Both the position numbers and the translations under genes were made by a program. 5,655 nt of DNA from CALKKN01 sp041571375 (lineage in GTDB: Bacteria > Pseudomonadota > Gammaproteobacteria > Xanthomonadales > SZUA-36), in the NCBI GenBank assembly GCA_041571375.1, contig JBFFUJ010000172.1, positions 1 to 5,655 of the forward strand, read 5' to 3'. Of the stretch, positions 1 through 5,655 are shown piece after piece (positions within the stretch are counted from its first letter, which is position 1; each line of letters starts with the position of its first letter). The notes beneath the pieces were generated by a model. The model saw only the letters and a program-made list of their open reading frames with translations, was not told the DNA's origin and made no database searches.

Positions 1-634
1 CACGGCTTACTCGACCCTGGGCTGGTTCGAGGACCCACTGCTGGACACCATGCTGAGCTATCGCGACGAGCAACTGGCTGCCGTGCTTTTTCACGAACTG
101 GCACACCAGAGGGTGTACGTGCGCGGGGACACCACCTTCAATGAAAGCTACGCCAGTTTCGTCGAGGAAACCGGCGTGACGCTGTGGCTGCGCGCTTCGG
201 GGCGGGCGGACCGGCTACCGGAATGGCAAGGCCGGCGGCAGGCGGCAGCCCAATTTGACCGCCTGTTGCTGCAGACCCGGAGCAGGCTGGCCGAGCTGTT
301 CGATTCGCCGACGTCCGAGGCCGACAAGCGCCGGGCCAAGTCCGCCCTGTTCGACCAGCTGGTAGCCGACTACCAGCAACTCGTCGGCGGGACATGGAAT
401 GGCCAGAATCTCTACGAAGGCTGGTTTGCCAAGGGACTCAACAATGCCCGGCTGGCATTGTTTACCAGCTACCGCGGCGGCATGTGTGCATTCGAGGCCC
501 TGTATCGCGAAGCCGGGCAAGACATGCGGCATTTCCATATGCGCGTCAACGAGCAGGCCGCGCTCGAGGCTGCCGGGCGTCGCGAATGGCTGGCAACGCC
601 CTGCCCCGACGTTGCGTCACGGCAGGATCTATGA
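1..634 (+). CDS. Predicted zinc aminopeptidase (COG4324-type), 3' part, 5' end cut by window
   Basis: The reading frame is open from base 2 and ends at a TGA at 632-634. This leaves 210 residues of a longer protein, so the true start lies upstream of the window; the ATG at base 50 is internal, since the codons before it (TAYSTLGWFEDP) already read as conserved protein. Visible residues 31-36 are HELAHQ, a metallopeptidase HExxH motif, and residues 47-56 read NESYASFVEE. This resembles the LNEGFASYVE zinc-ligand segment of M1-type gluzincins, so H31, H35 and E48 are the likely zinc ligands and E32 the catalytic base. The whole resembles a family annotated as predicted aminopeptidase (COG4324). 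Its substrate is, to my knowledge, not established, so peptide hydrolysis is inferred from the motif. The C-terminal part contains LNNARLALFTSY and a helical, charged stretch typical of soluble protein. Any signal peptide or lipobox would be in the missing 5' part. The gene runs in the same direction as lptD, 47 bases upstream of it, and could share its transcript. Confidence 0.8.
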   Translation, partial: TAYSTLGWFEDPLLDTMLSYRDEQLAAVLFHELAHQRVYVRGDTTFNESYASFVEETGVTLWLRASGRADRLPEWQGRRQAAAQFDRLLLQTRSRLAELFDSPTSEADKRRAKSALFDQLVADYQQLVGGTWNGQNLYEGWFAKGLNNARLALFTSYRGGMCAFEALYREAGQDMRHFHMRVNEQAALEAAGRREWLATPCPDVASRQDL

Positions 635-673
635 CAACGTTAAGCCGATAAGAATGCCCACGACTGACGGCCC

Positions 674-678
674 AGGAA
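674..678 (+). promoter_or_regulatory. Putative ribosome binding site of lptD
   Basis: AGGAA is the only Shine-Dalgarno-like run in the 47-base gap. It lies 3 bases before the TTG at 682 and 9 bases before a second in-frame TTG at 688. Neither spacing is ideal, so it does not settle which TTG is used. An in-frame TAA at 649-651 limits the start to this neighbourhood, and there is no in-frame ATG between that stop and the signal peptide. Confidence 0.45.
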
Positions 679-681
679 CTC

Positions 682-2886
682 TTGTCATTGCCTCCTAAAT
701 TATTTGGCGGAATTGCATCTGCACTGGCCGTGCTTGGCCTGCTGGCCAGCCTGTCGCCTTCGGCTCACGCCCAGGATCCGCCAGCCCCGCCGGCGGCGAG
801 CGAGCCGGCCTGTCCCAACCTCACGCTCGGGCCGGCGGTCCCTCCGACACCCGACCGCAGCCGCGCCCCTGTCTTCATCCATGCGCAGGAACTGGACGCC
901 GGCAAGACCACCCGGGGCGAGGCGCGAGGCAACGTCGAGCTGTTTCGCGCCGACCAGTACCTGCAAACCGATCGCATTGTGTATGACCCGACCACCGAGC
1001 TAGTCACTGTTCCAGGCAGCGTGAACTACCGGGATCAGCAGGTCTGGTTCCGCGGCCAGCAGGCCAGTTACTCGTTGCTGGAGGAGTCCGGCTGGTTCTC
1101 CGGTATCGATTACGGGCTGGCCGGCTCGGTCGCCAATGGCAGCGCCGAGCGGGCCGAACTTATCGGCGGCAACACGACTGTCCTGTACCGGCTGGACTAC
1201 ACGTCCTGCCCGGGTGACCGGCCCGACTGGCAGTTGTCCGCGCGCGAACTGGAATTGCAGCACGAAGAGGGTATGGGTACGGCACGAGGCGCCAAGCTGA
1301 CCTTCAAAGGCGTGCCCATTTTCTACACTCCCTACTTCTCCTTTCCCATCGACGATCGGCGCAAGAGCGGCTTTCTTTACCCCAACCTGGGGCACAACAG
1401 CGATACCGGCCTCGAAATCGGCGCACCCTGGTATTGGAACATCGCGCCCAACCACGACGCCGTACTCGAGCCCCACTATTTCACCGACCGCGGGTTCATG
1501 CTGTCCGGTGACTACCGTTTCATGACGCGCCGCACGGGCGGATCGTTCGACTGGGACTACATGCCGAACGACAAAAAAACCGACGAGAATCGCTACCGCT
1601 ACCTGTTCCGGCACGAAGCGACGCCGCGCGCCAACTGGCGGACCCGGGTCGTGGTCGACCGCGTCGGCGATGATCGCTATTACCAGGATTTTGGCACCAG
1701 CCTGGGGCAGACTTCCCGTCAGTTCCTGCGCAGCAGCGCTGAACTCAAAGGCGTCGGGCGCTTCTGGAACCTGATGCTGATGGCGGACGATTTCCAGGTC
1801 ATCGACGAGGCGGTGACACCCGAGAACGAGCCCTACCGACGCCTGCCGCGCCTGCTTTACTGGTCGGACCGCCCGCTCACCGCCAACGGACTGGCGCTGG
1901 CGCTGGATTCGGAACTGGTCTATTTCGACCGGGCCGCTGGATCGACTGGCGCCCGTGTCGACCTGTATCCGCGGCTTTACTGGGATCTGCGCGAACACTG
2001 GGGGTTTTTTAAACCTTCGCTGGGCTACCGCTACACGGCCTATGATCTCGACCTGCGCGGCGCCACAGGCAATGACAGCCCGTCCACCGGTACCATGATC
2101 GCCAGCCTGGATGCCGGGCTTGTGTTCGACCGACGGGAAGCCAGCGGCGACCTGCAAACGCTGGAACCACGCATCTTTTACCTTTACGTTCCGCAGGCGG
2201 ACCAGGATGACCAGCCATTGTTCGACACCGGCGAATTCACCTTCGGTTACAGCCAGCTGTTCAACACCAACCGCTTCGCCGGCGGCGACCGACAGGGCGA
2301 TGCCAACCAGCTGACCACGGCGGTCTCGACGCGCCGCTTCGACGGCCTTTCCGGACAGGTGCTGTGGAGCCTCAGCCTGGGCCAGATCTTCCATTTCGCG
2401 CCACGCGAGGTACAGTTGGAGGGGGCGACCGTCATGGATGAGGATCTGTCGCCATTCCTGGCCGAATTTCGCTGGCGCCCGTTCGCCCGTTTCAGCGCCA
2501 CTGCCGGCGCGCAGTGGAGCTGGGACGACAACGAGCTGGACCTGGGCATGTTCGGAGTGCAATACCGCGGTGAGGCGGGCCGCCGTGCCGCCTTCGAATA
2601 CCGCTACCGCCGGGGCCGGGTGGACCAGTTCGATTTTCGCATCTACTGGCCAATCACCTCCACCTGGAGAGCCCTTTCGCGAGTCAACTACTCCTTCGCC
2701 GATCGCGACCTGCTTGAATTCCAGGGCGGTGTGGAGTACGAGAGTTGCTGCTGGGCAGTGCGGACGGTGCTGCGGCGCTACCTGAGGAACCGCGACGGCG
2801 ATTACCGCAATGCAATTTACGTCGAGTTCAACCTCAAGGGCCTGGCCAGCATCGGCACGCGCGGACGGGAACTGTTTGGCAATTGA
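682..2886 (+). CDS. lptD: LPS-assembly outer-membrane protein LptD
   Basis: LptD (also OstA or Imp) is the outer-membrane beta-barrel that, with the lipoprotein LptE as plug, inserts LPS into the outer leaflet. The 734-residue product is slightly shorter than E. coli LptD (784). Residues 1-30 form a signal peptide, with hydrophobic core IASALAVLGLLASL and likely cleavage after SAHA. A proline-rich linker (about 31-63) is followed by the OstA/LptA-like periplasmic domain (about 63-170, PVFIHAQELD then GNVELF and LQTDRIVYDP). The barrel follows, opening with the signature FKGVPIFYTPYFSFPIDDRR (208-227) and GFLYPNLGHNSDTG (230-243). The protein has exactly four cysteines, C44, C176 and the adjacent pair C689/C690. 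These match C31, C173, C724 and C725 of E. coli, whose non-consecutive disulfides are needed for function. The start is TTG at 682, or possibly TTG at 688; either leaves the signal peptide usable. It heads the lptD-surA-pdxA-rsmA cluster. Identity is certain, the exact start is not. Confidence 0.97.
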   Translation: MSLPPKLFGGIASALAVLGLLASLSPSAHAQDPPAPPAASEPACPNLTLGPAVPPTPDRSRAPVFIHAQELDAGKTTRGEARGNVELFRADQYLQTDRIVYDPTTELVTVPGSVNYRDQQVWFRGQQASYSLLEESGWFSGIDYGLAGSVANGSAERAELIGGNTTVLYRLDYTSCPGDRPDWQLSARELELQHEEGMGTARGAKLTFKGVPIFYTPYFSFPIDDRRKSGFLYPNLGHNSDTGLEIGAPWYWNIAPNHDAVLEPHYFTDRGFMLSGDYRFMTRRTGGSFDWDYMPNDKKTDENRYRYLFRHEATPRANWRTRVVVDRVGDDRYYQDFGTSLGQTSRQFLRSSAELKGVGRFWNLMLMADDFQVIDEAVTPENEPYRRLPRLLYWSDRPLTANGLALALDSELVYFDRAAGSTGARVDLYPRLYWDLREHWGFFKPSLGYRYTAYDLDLRGATGNDSPSTGTMIASLDAGLVFDRREASGDLQTLEPRIFYLYVPQADQDDQPLFDTGEFTFGYSQLFNTNRFAGGDRQGDANQLTTAVSTRRFDGLSGQVLWSLSLGQIFHFAPREVQLEGATVMDEDLSPFLAEFRWRPFARFSATAGAQWSWDDNELDLGMFGVQYRGEAGRRAAFEYRYRRGRVDQFDFRIYWPITSTWRALSRVNYSFADRDLLEFQGGVEYESCCWAVRTVLRRYLRNRDGDYRNAIYVEFNLKGLASIGTRGRELFGN

Positions 2887-2907
2887 CGTATCCTAATGAG
2901 TTACAAT
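2876..2907 (+). promoter_or_regulatory. Weak candidate promoter for surA-pdxA-rsmA
   Basis: TACAAT at 2902-2907 matches five of six bases of the sigma70 -10 box. Two -35-like hexamers precede it: TTGGCA at 2876-2881, leaving a 20-base spacer, and TTGACG at 2883-2888, leaving a 13-base spacer. Both hexamers match five of six bases, but neither spacer is near the preferred 17. The site spans the end of lptD and lies about 95 bases before the surA start, in the longest gap of the window. An internal promoter here would let surA be expressed apart from lptD. This is a weak call based on sequence resemblance only. Confidence 0.22.
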
Positions 2908-2988
2908 GCGCGCTTGCCGCGGACAAGGACCGCCAGCCCACGCTGACAGCCGAGCAAGGCGACGGACCCCCGAACCACCGGATATTTC

Positions 2989-2992
2989 GGAG
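2989..2992 (+). promoter_or_regulatory. Ribosome binding site of surA
   Basis: GGAG lies 10 bases before the ATG at 3003. It supports that start, although the surA frame stays open upstream into the 3' end of lptD, where alternative starts would give a meaningless N-terminal extension ahead of the signal peptide. Confidence 0.6.
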
Positions 2993-3002
2993 ACTGTTTT
3001 AC

Positions 3003-4322
3003 ATGTTCAAGATTGACCGTCAGCGGATCGCCTTCTCCGCCGTCCTGATCGCGTTAACCATGGCGCCCGGTATCAGCGCCGCGCAGACTCGCGCGAAAAC
3101 GCCGATCGACTCCATCGTCGCGCTGGTCGAGGAGGACGTCATCCTGCGCAGCGAACTGGACGTCGCCATGGCGGGAATCATCGAACGCGTTCGTGCCACC
3201 GGCGAAGCCATGCCGCCCATGCACCTGCTCGAACGGCAGGTGCTGGAACGCTTGATCATCCGCGAACTGCAGGTGCAGCGTGCGCTGCAGACGGGCATCC
3301 GGGTCAGTGACGCTGACATCGACCAGGCGCTGACAACCCTTGCCCAGCAGAACAATATGACGGTGCAGCAAATGCGCCAGGTCATCGAAGGAGATGGCGA
3401 GGATTTTGCCGAGTTTCGCCGCAACATCGGCGAGGAGATCATGGCTGAACGGCTGCGCCAGCGCATCGTCAACAGCATGGACCCGGTTACCGATACGGAG
3501 ATCGACATCCTGCTGGCCTCGGAAGACCTCGCCGGAGGCGAGTACAACGTCTCCCACATCCTGATTTCCTTGCCGGAAGGCTCGACCCCGCAACAGATCA
3601 GCGCAACCCAGGCAGAGGCGGACGACCTGCACCAGCGCCTGCTCGATGGGCTCGATTTTGCCTCCGCGGCCATCAGCTACTCAGACAGCCAGGAAGCGCT
3701 CGAGGGCGGTCTGGTCGGCTGGCGCGATCTGAACAGCGTGCCGGCCTTTTTCGCTGATGCGGTCCGTGACCTGAAACCCGGCCAGATCAGTGAACCGATT
3801 CGCAGCCCGGCCGGCTTCCACATTCTTCGCGTCAACGATTACCGCGAGCAGCGCCAGGTTATGGTCAAGGAGTACCGCGCCCGGCACATCATGGTCGAGA
3901 TCAACGAACTGGCTACTCCGCGCGTGGCGATGGACCAGATCATCGAGGTCAAACAGAAGCTGGACAGCGGCGAGGATTTCGCAGAACTCGCGCGCGCGTA
4001 CTCCGACGATCCCACCACCGCCAATCTCGGCGGCGACATGGGCTGGTTTCCCCCGGAAGCCTACGGGGACCGTGTCTACCAGACGTTACAGGCGCTGGGG
4101 CCAGGCGAGACCAGTGAGCCGTTCCAGACCATGGGTGGATGGCACATCATGGAGTTGCTCGAAACACGGGAAACCGACCGAACCGAGGAAGCCATCCGGT
4201 CCGAAGCACGCGACAAGATCCGCATGCAGCGGGCCGACCAGGAAATCGAGACCGTTCTGCGGCAGTTCCGGGATGAAGCATTCGTCGAAATCCGCCTGCC
4301 CGACCAGCAAAGATCCGGCTGA
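3003..4322 (+). CDS. surA: Periplasmic chaperone and peptidyl-prolyl isomerase SurA
   Basis: SurA binds unfolded outer-membrane proteins in the periplasm and delivers them to the BAM complex; LptD is a known client in E. coli. The product has 439 residues against 428 in E. coli. Residues 1 to about 27 are a signal peptide (basic MFKIDRQR, then a hydrophobic core, cleavage near ISAAQ). The SurA N-terminal chaperone domain spans about 34-170 (IDSIVALVEEDVILRSEL at its start). Parvulin domain 1 is at about 181-280 (VSHILISL, SDSQEALEGG, GFHILRV). Parvulin domain 2 is at about 292-388 (ARHIMVEI, SDDPTTANLGGDMGWF, GWHIMELL). The last 50 residues form the C-terminal helix that packs on the N domain. 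Both parvulin domains keep the paired histidines and the aspartate of the usual active-site pattern (H185, D228, H273; H295, D335, H381). There are no cysteines. The ATG at 3003 is chosen because it has a GGAG 10 bases upstream and places the signal peptide at the very N-terminus. It follows lptD after 116 bases. Confidence 0.97.
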   Translation: MFKIDRQRIAFSAVLIALTMAPGISAAQTRAKTPIDSIVALVEEDVILRSELDVAMAGIIERVRATGEAMPPMHLLERQVLERLIIRELQVQRALQTGIRVSDADIDQALTTLAQQNNMTVQQMRQVIEGDGEDFAEFRRNIGEEIMAERLRQRIVNSMDPVTDTEIDILLASEDLAGGEYNVSHILISLPEGSTPQQISATQAEADDLHQRLLDGLDFASAAISYSDSQEALEGGLVGWRDLNSVPAFFADAVRDLKPGQISEPIRSPAGFHILRVNDYREQRQVMVKEYRARHIMVEINELATPRVAMDQIIEVKQKLDSGEDFAELARAYSDDPTTANLGGDMGWFPPEAYGDRVYQTLQALGPGETSEPFQTMGGWHIMELLETRETDRTEEAIRSEARDKIRMQRADQEIETVLRQFRDEAFVEIRLPDQQRSG

Positions 4323-4332
4323 GCCGGTCCAC

Positions 4333-5307
4333 GTGGCAGCCCCGATCCTGGCCATCACACCGGGTGAGCCCGCAGGGATTGGCCCCGAGATCCTGCTCAG
4401 ATTGTGTCGCGAACATCCCGAATTTCGAGTACTCGCCGTAGCCGACCCCGAGTTGTTGCGGGAGACGTCGGACCGGCTGGGTGCCGACATGGAGATCAGG
4501 ACATGGCAGCCGGGCGCGGAGGTCCGTCCCGGCGAGCTGAGTTGCTGTCCGGTCGGGTTGCGCAAGCCCGCCACTCCGGGTTGCCTCGATCCGGCCAACG
4601 CCGATTACGTGCTGGAAACGCTCACCCGGGCGGTGGAACTGTTACAGAGCGATCACGCCGGAGCACTGGTCACCGGCCCGGTACACAAGGGGATCATCAA
4701 CCAGTCAGGTCAGCCGTTCAGCGGCCACACCGAGTTCCTGGCTGAATTGGGTGATGTTCGCCAGGTAGTCATGATGCTGGCCGCCCCGGGGCTGCGCGTG
4801 GCGCTGGTCACCACGCATCTGCCGCTCCGCGCCGTTGCCGACGCCATCACGCCGGACCGGCTGGAGGCTGTGATCCGCATCACCTGGTCCGCACTTCGCG
4901 AGCAATTCGGCATCGAGCGGCCGGCGCTGCAGGTACTGGGGCTGAACCCGCATGCGGGCGAGGACGGCCACCTCGGCAGGGAAGAGATCGAAGTACTCGA
5001 ACCGGTTCTCGACCGTCTGCGCGGCGAAGGCCTGGACCTGGCCGGCCCGGTTCCTGCCGATACGGCCTTCACCCCACCCCGCCTGCGAAACTGCGATGCC
5101 GTCGTGGCCATGTACCACGACCAGGGGCTGCCGGTCCTGAAGCACCGCGGGTTCGGCCAGTCGGTCAACATCACGCTCGGTTTGCCGTTTATCCGCACCT
5201 CCGTCGACCACGGCACCGCGCTCGATCTCGCGGGCAGGGGCTGCGCTGACGCCGGCAGCCTTTACGCGGCGGCATCGATGGCCCGGTCCATGGCCGCGCG
5301 TCCCTGA
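4333..5307 (+). CDS. pdxA: 4-hydroxythreonine-4-phosphate dehydrogenase PdxA
   Basis: PdxA is a cytoplasmic, divalent-metal- and NAD-dependent enzyme of the DXP-dependent pyridoxal phosphate pathway. It oxidises 4-phosphohydroxy-L-threonine, which after decarboxylation gives 3-amino-2-oxopropyl phosphate for PdxJ. From the GTG at 4333 the product has 324 residues (E. coli 329). It begins MAAPILAITPGEPAGIGPE, the canonical PdxA N-terminus. Further signatures are TGPVHKGIIN (114-123), GHTEFLAELG (131-140), LNPHAGEDGH (204-213), YHDQGLPVLK (261-270) and a C-terminal TSVDHGTALDLAGRG. H162, H207 and H262 match the three metal-binding histidines of the E. coli enzyme (166, 211, 266), each shifted by four. 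The GTG lies 10 bases after the surA stop with no clear Shine-Dalgarno, which suggests coupling to surA translation. An in-frame ATG at 4273 inside surA would add 20 residues that do not look like PdxA, so the GTG is preferred. Confidence 0.96.
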   Translation: MAAPILAITPGEPAGIGPEILLRLCREHPEFRVLAVADPELLRETSDRLGADMEIRTWQPGAEVRPGELSCCPVGLRKPATPGCLDPANADYVLETLTRAVELLQSDHAGALVTGPVHKGIINQSGQPFSGHTEFLAELGDVRQVVMMLAAPGLRVALVTTHLPLRAVADAITPDRLEAVIRITWSALREQFGIERPALQVLGLNPHAGEDGHLGREEIEVLEPVLDRLRGEGLDLAGPVPADTAFTPPRLRNCDAVVAMYHDQGLPVLKHRGFGQSVNITLGLPFIRTSVDHGTALDLAGRGCADAGSLYAAASMARSMAARP

Positions 5308-5319
5308 CCCCGGCCACCC

Positions 5320-5655
5320 ATGGAGCACCGGGCTCGCAAACGCTTTGGTCAGAACTTCCTGGCCGATCCGCGCATCATCCAGCAGATCGTCGACACCATC
5401 GCGGCGCGGCCCGGACAGTTGATCATCGAGATCGGACCAGGCAAGGCCGCCCTGACGGCGCCGCTGGCTGCCACCGGCGCGACGCTGCACCTGCTGGAAA
5501 TCGACCGCGACCTGGCCGCCCGGCTGGAACGGCAATTTGGAGGCGTGGGCAACGTACGCGTGCACTGCGCCGATGCCCTGCGCACGGACTTTTCCGAACT
5601 CTCGGCCGGCCAGCGTTTCAGGCTGGTCGGCAACCTGCCCTACAACATCTCGACG
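5320..5655 (+). CDS. rsmA: 16S rRNA dimethyladenosine transferase RsmA (KsgA), 5' part
   Basis: RsmA uses S-adenosylmethionine to dimethylate the two adjacent adenosines near the 3' end of 16S rRNA (A1518 and A1519 in E. coli), a late step in 30S subunit maturation in the cytoplasm. The frame starts at ATG 5320 and is open to the last base, giving 112 codons of a protein usually near 270 residues; the stop lies beyond the window. Residues 6-14 read RKRFGQNFL, the family's N-terminal signature. EIGPGKAALT (37-46) is the SAM-binding motif I, LLEIDRDLAARL (58-69) contains the acidic residue that binds the SAM ribose, and CADAL (83-87) is the adenine-binding region. NLPYNIST (105-112) contains the catalytic NLPY motif and is cut by the window edge. 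It starts 12 bases after the pdxA stop, without a visible Shine-Dalgarno, as expected for a coupled downstream gene of the surA-pdxA-rsmA cluster. Confidence 0.95.
   Translation, partial: MEHRARKRFGQNFLADPRIIQQIVDTIAARPGQLIIEIGPGKAALTAPLAATGATLHLLEIDRDLAARLERQFGGVGNVRVHCADALRTDFSELSAGQRFRLVGNLPYNIST

Noticed and set aside
394..698. Two overlapping plus-strand frames of 85 and 99 codons across the end of the aminopeptidase gene
   Set aside because: They overlap the peptidase frame, show no recognisable motif and have the arginine- and proline-rich look of shifted frames in GC-rich DNA.
675..699. SigmaE-like promoter GGAACTC with a downstream CCTAA before lptD
   Set aside because: The motif is tempting because E. 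coli lptD is under sigmaE control. The spacer is only about 12 bases instead of about 16, and transcription would start inside the lptD signal-peptide codons. GGAA is better explained as the ribosome binding site.
1573..1579. Run of seven A in lptD as a possible frameshift or phase-variation tract
   Set aside because: The codons are GAC AAA AAA ACC, which does not place a canonical slippery heptamer in frame. The protein reads on through conserved LptD sequence and seven bases is short for phase variation.
2000..2013. G5-T6-A3 tract in lptD as a possible terminator or slippage site
   Set aside because: It encodes WGFFKP in frame within the barrel, there is no GC-rich hairpin before the T-run, and the frame is intact on both sides.
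1000..2562. A 520-codon open frame on the minus strand inside lptD
   Set aside because: It is fully antisense to a gene with clear LptD signatures. The translation is low-complexity in character, without a recognisable domain, and long antisense frames are expected in GC-rich genes with biased third positions.
2745..3002. Upstream extension of the surA frame into the 3' end of lptD
   Set aside because: The extension reads lptD codons in another frame and would bury the SurA signal peptide 86 residues inside the protein. The GGAG before ATG 3003 supports the shorter form.
3790..4332. Upstream extension of the pdxA frame through the second half of surA
   Set aside because: The frame merely happens to lack stops here. 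The arginine- and serine-rich translation is typical of an out-of-frame reading of GC-rich DNA, and PdxA homology starts at the GTG at 4333.
4705..5565. A 286-codon open frame on the minus strand across pdxA and the start of rsmA
   Set aside because: Both plus-strand genes have strong family motifs over the same bases. The antisense product shows no recognisable domain and spans a gene junction, so it is a shadow.

Overview
The window is a GC-rich (by eye a little over 60 % G+C), densely coding, entirely plus-strand piece of a bacterial chromosome. It carries the envelope-biogenesis and cofactor cluster lptD-surA-pdxA-rsmA in the order well known from Gammaproteobacteria. LptD and SurA mean a Gram-negative with an outer membrane and LPS. 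Gene order, protein lengths and the GC-rich codon usage suggest a gammaproteobacterium outside the enteric group, perhaps Chromatiales-like or Xanthomonadales-like. The genus cannot be read from this sequence alone.

Layout. Bases 1-634 hold the 3' part of a gene for a zinc-dependent predicted aminopeptidase (HExxH followed by a NESYASFVE segment). A 47-base gap follows. Bases 682-2886 encode LptD, the outer-membrane LPS translocon barrel, with a signal peptide, the periplasmic OstA-like domain and all four cysteines of the two interdomain disulfides. A 116-base gap then holds the surA ribosome binding site and at best a weak promoter. Bases 3003-4322 encode SurA, the periplasmic chaperone with two parvulin domains. 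After only 10 bases, pdxA (4333-5307, GTG start) encodes 4-hydroxythreonine-4-phosphate dehydrogenase of vitamin B6 synthesis. After 12 more bases rsmA (ksgA) starts at 5320 and runs off the window end at 5655 with 112 codons present. Because it has no stop here it is easy to miss.

How they work together. SurA escorts outer-membrane proteins, LptD among them, across the periplasm to the BAM complex, so lptD and surA are functionally linked neighbours. PdxA and RsmA are cytoplasmic housekeeping enzymes that share the transcript. The tight spacing of surA, pdxA and rsmA, with no recognisable Shine-Dalgarno before pdxA or rsmA, suggests one mRNA and translational coupling. No terminator, tRNA, rRNA, CRISPR array, insertion sequence or phage gene was seen.

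This is an ordinary core-genome region. I found no sign of a previously undescribed system. The points most worth a second look are the aminopeptidase gene directly upstream of lptD, the short spacing between its putative zinc ligands, and the start and coupling signals.
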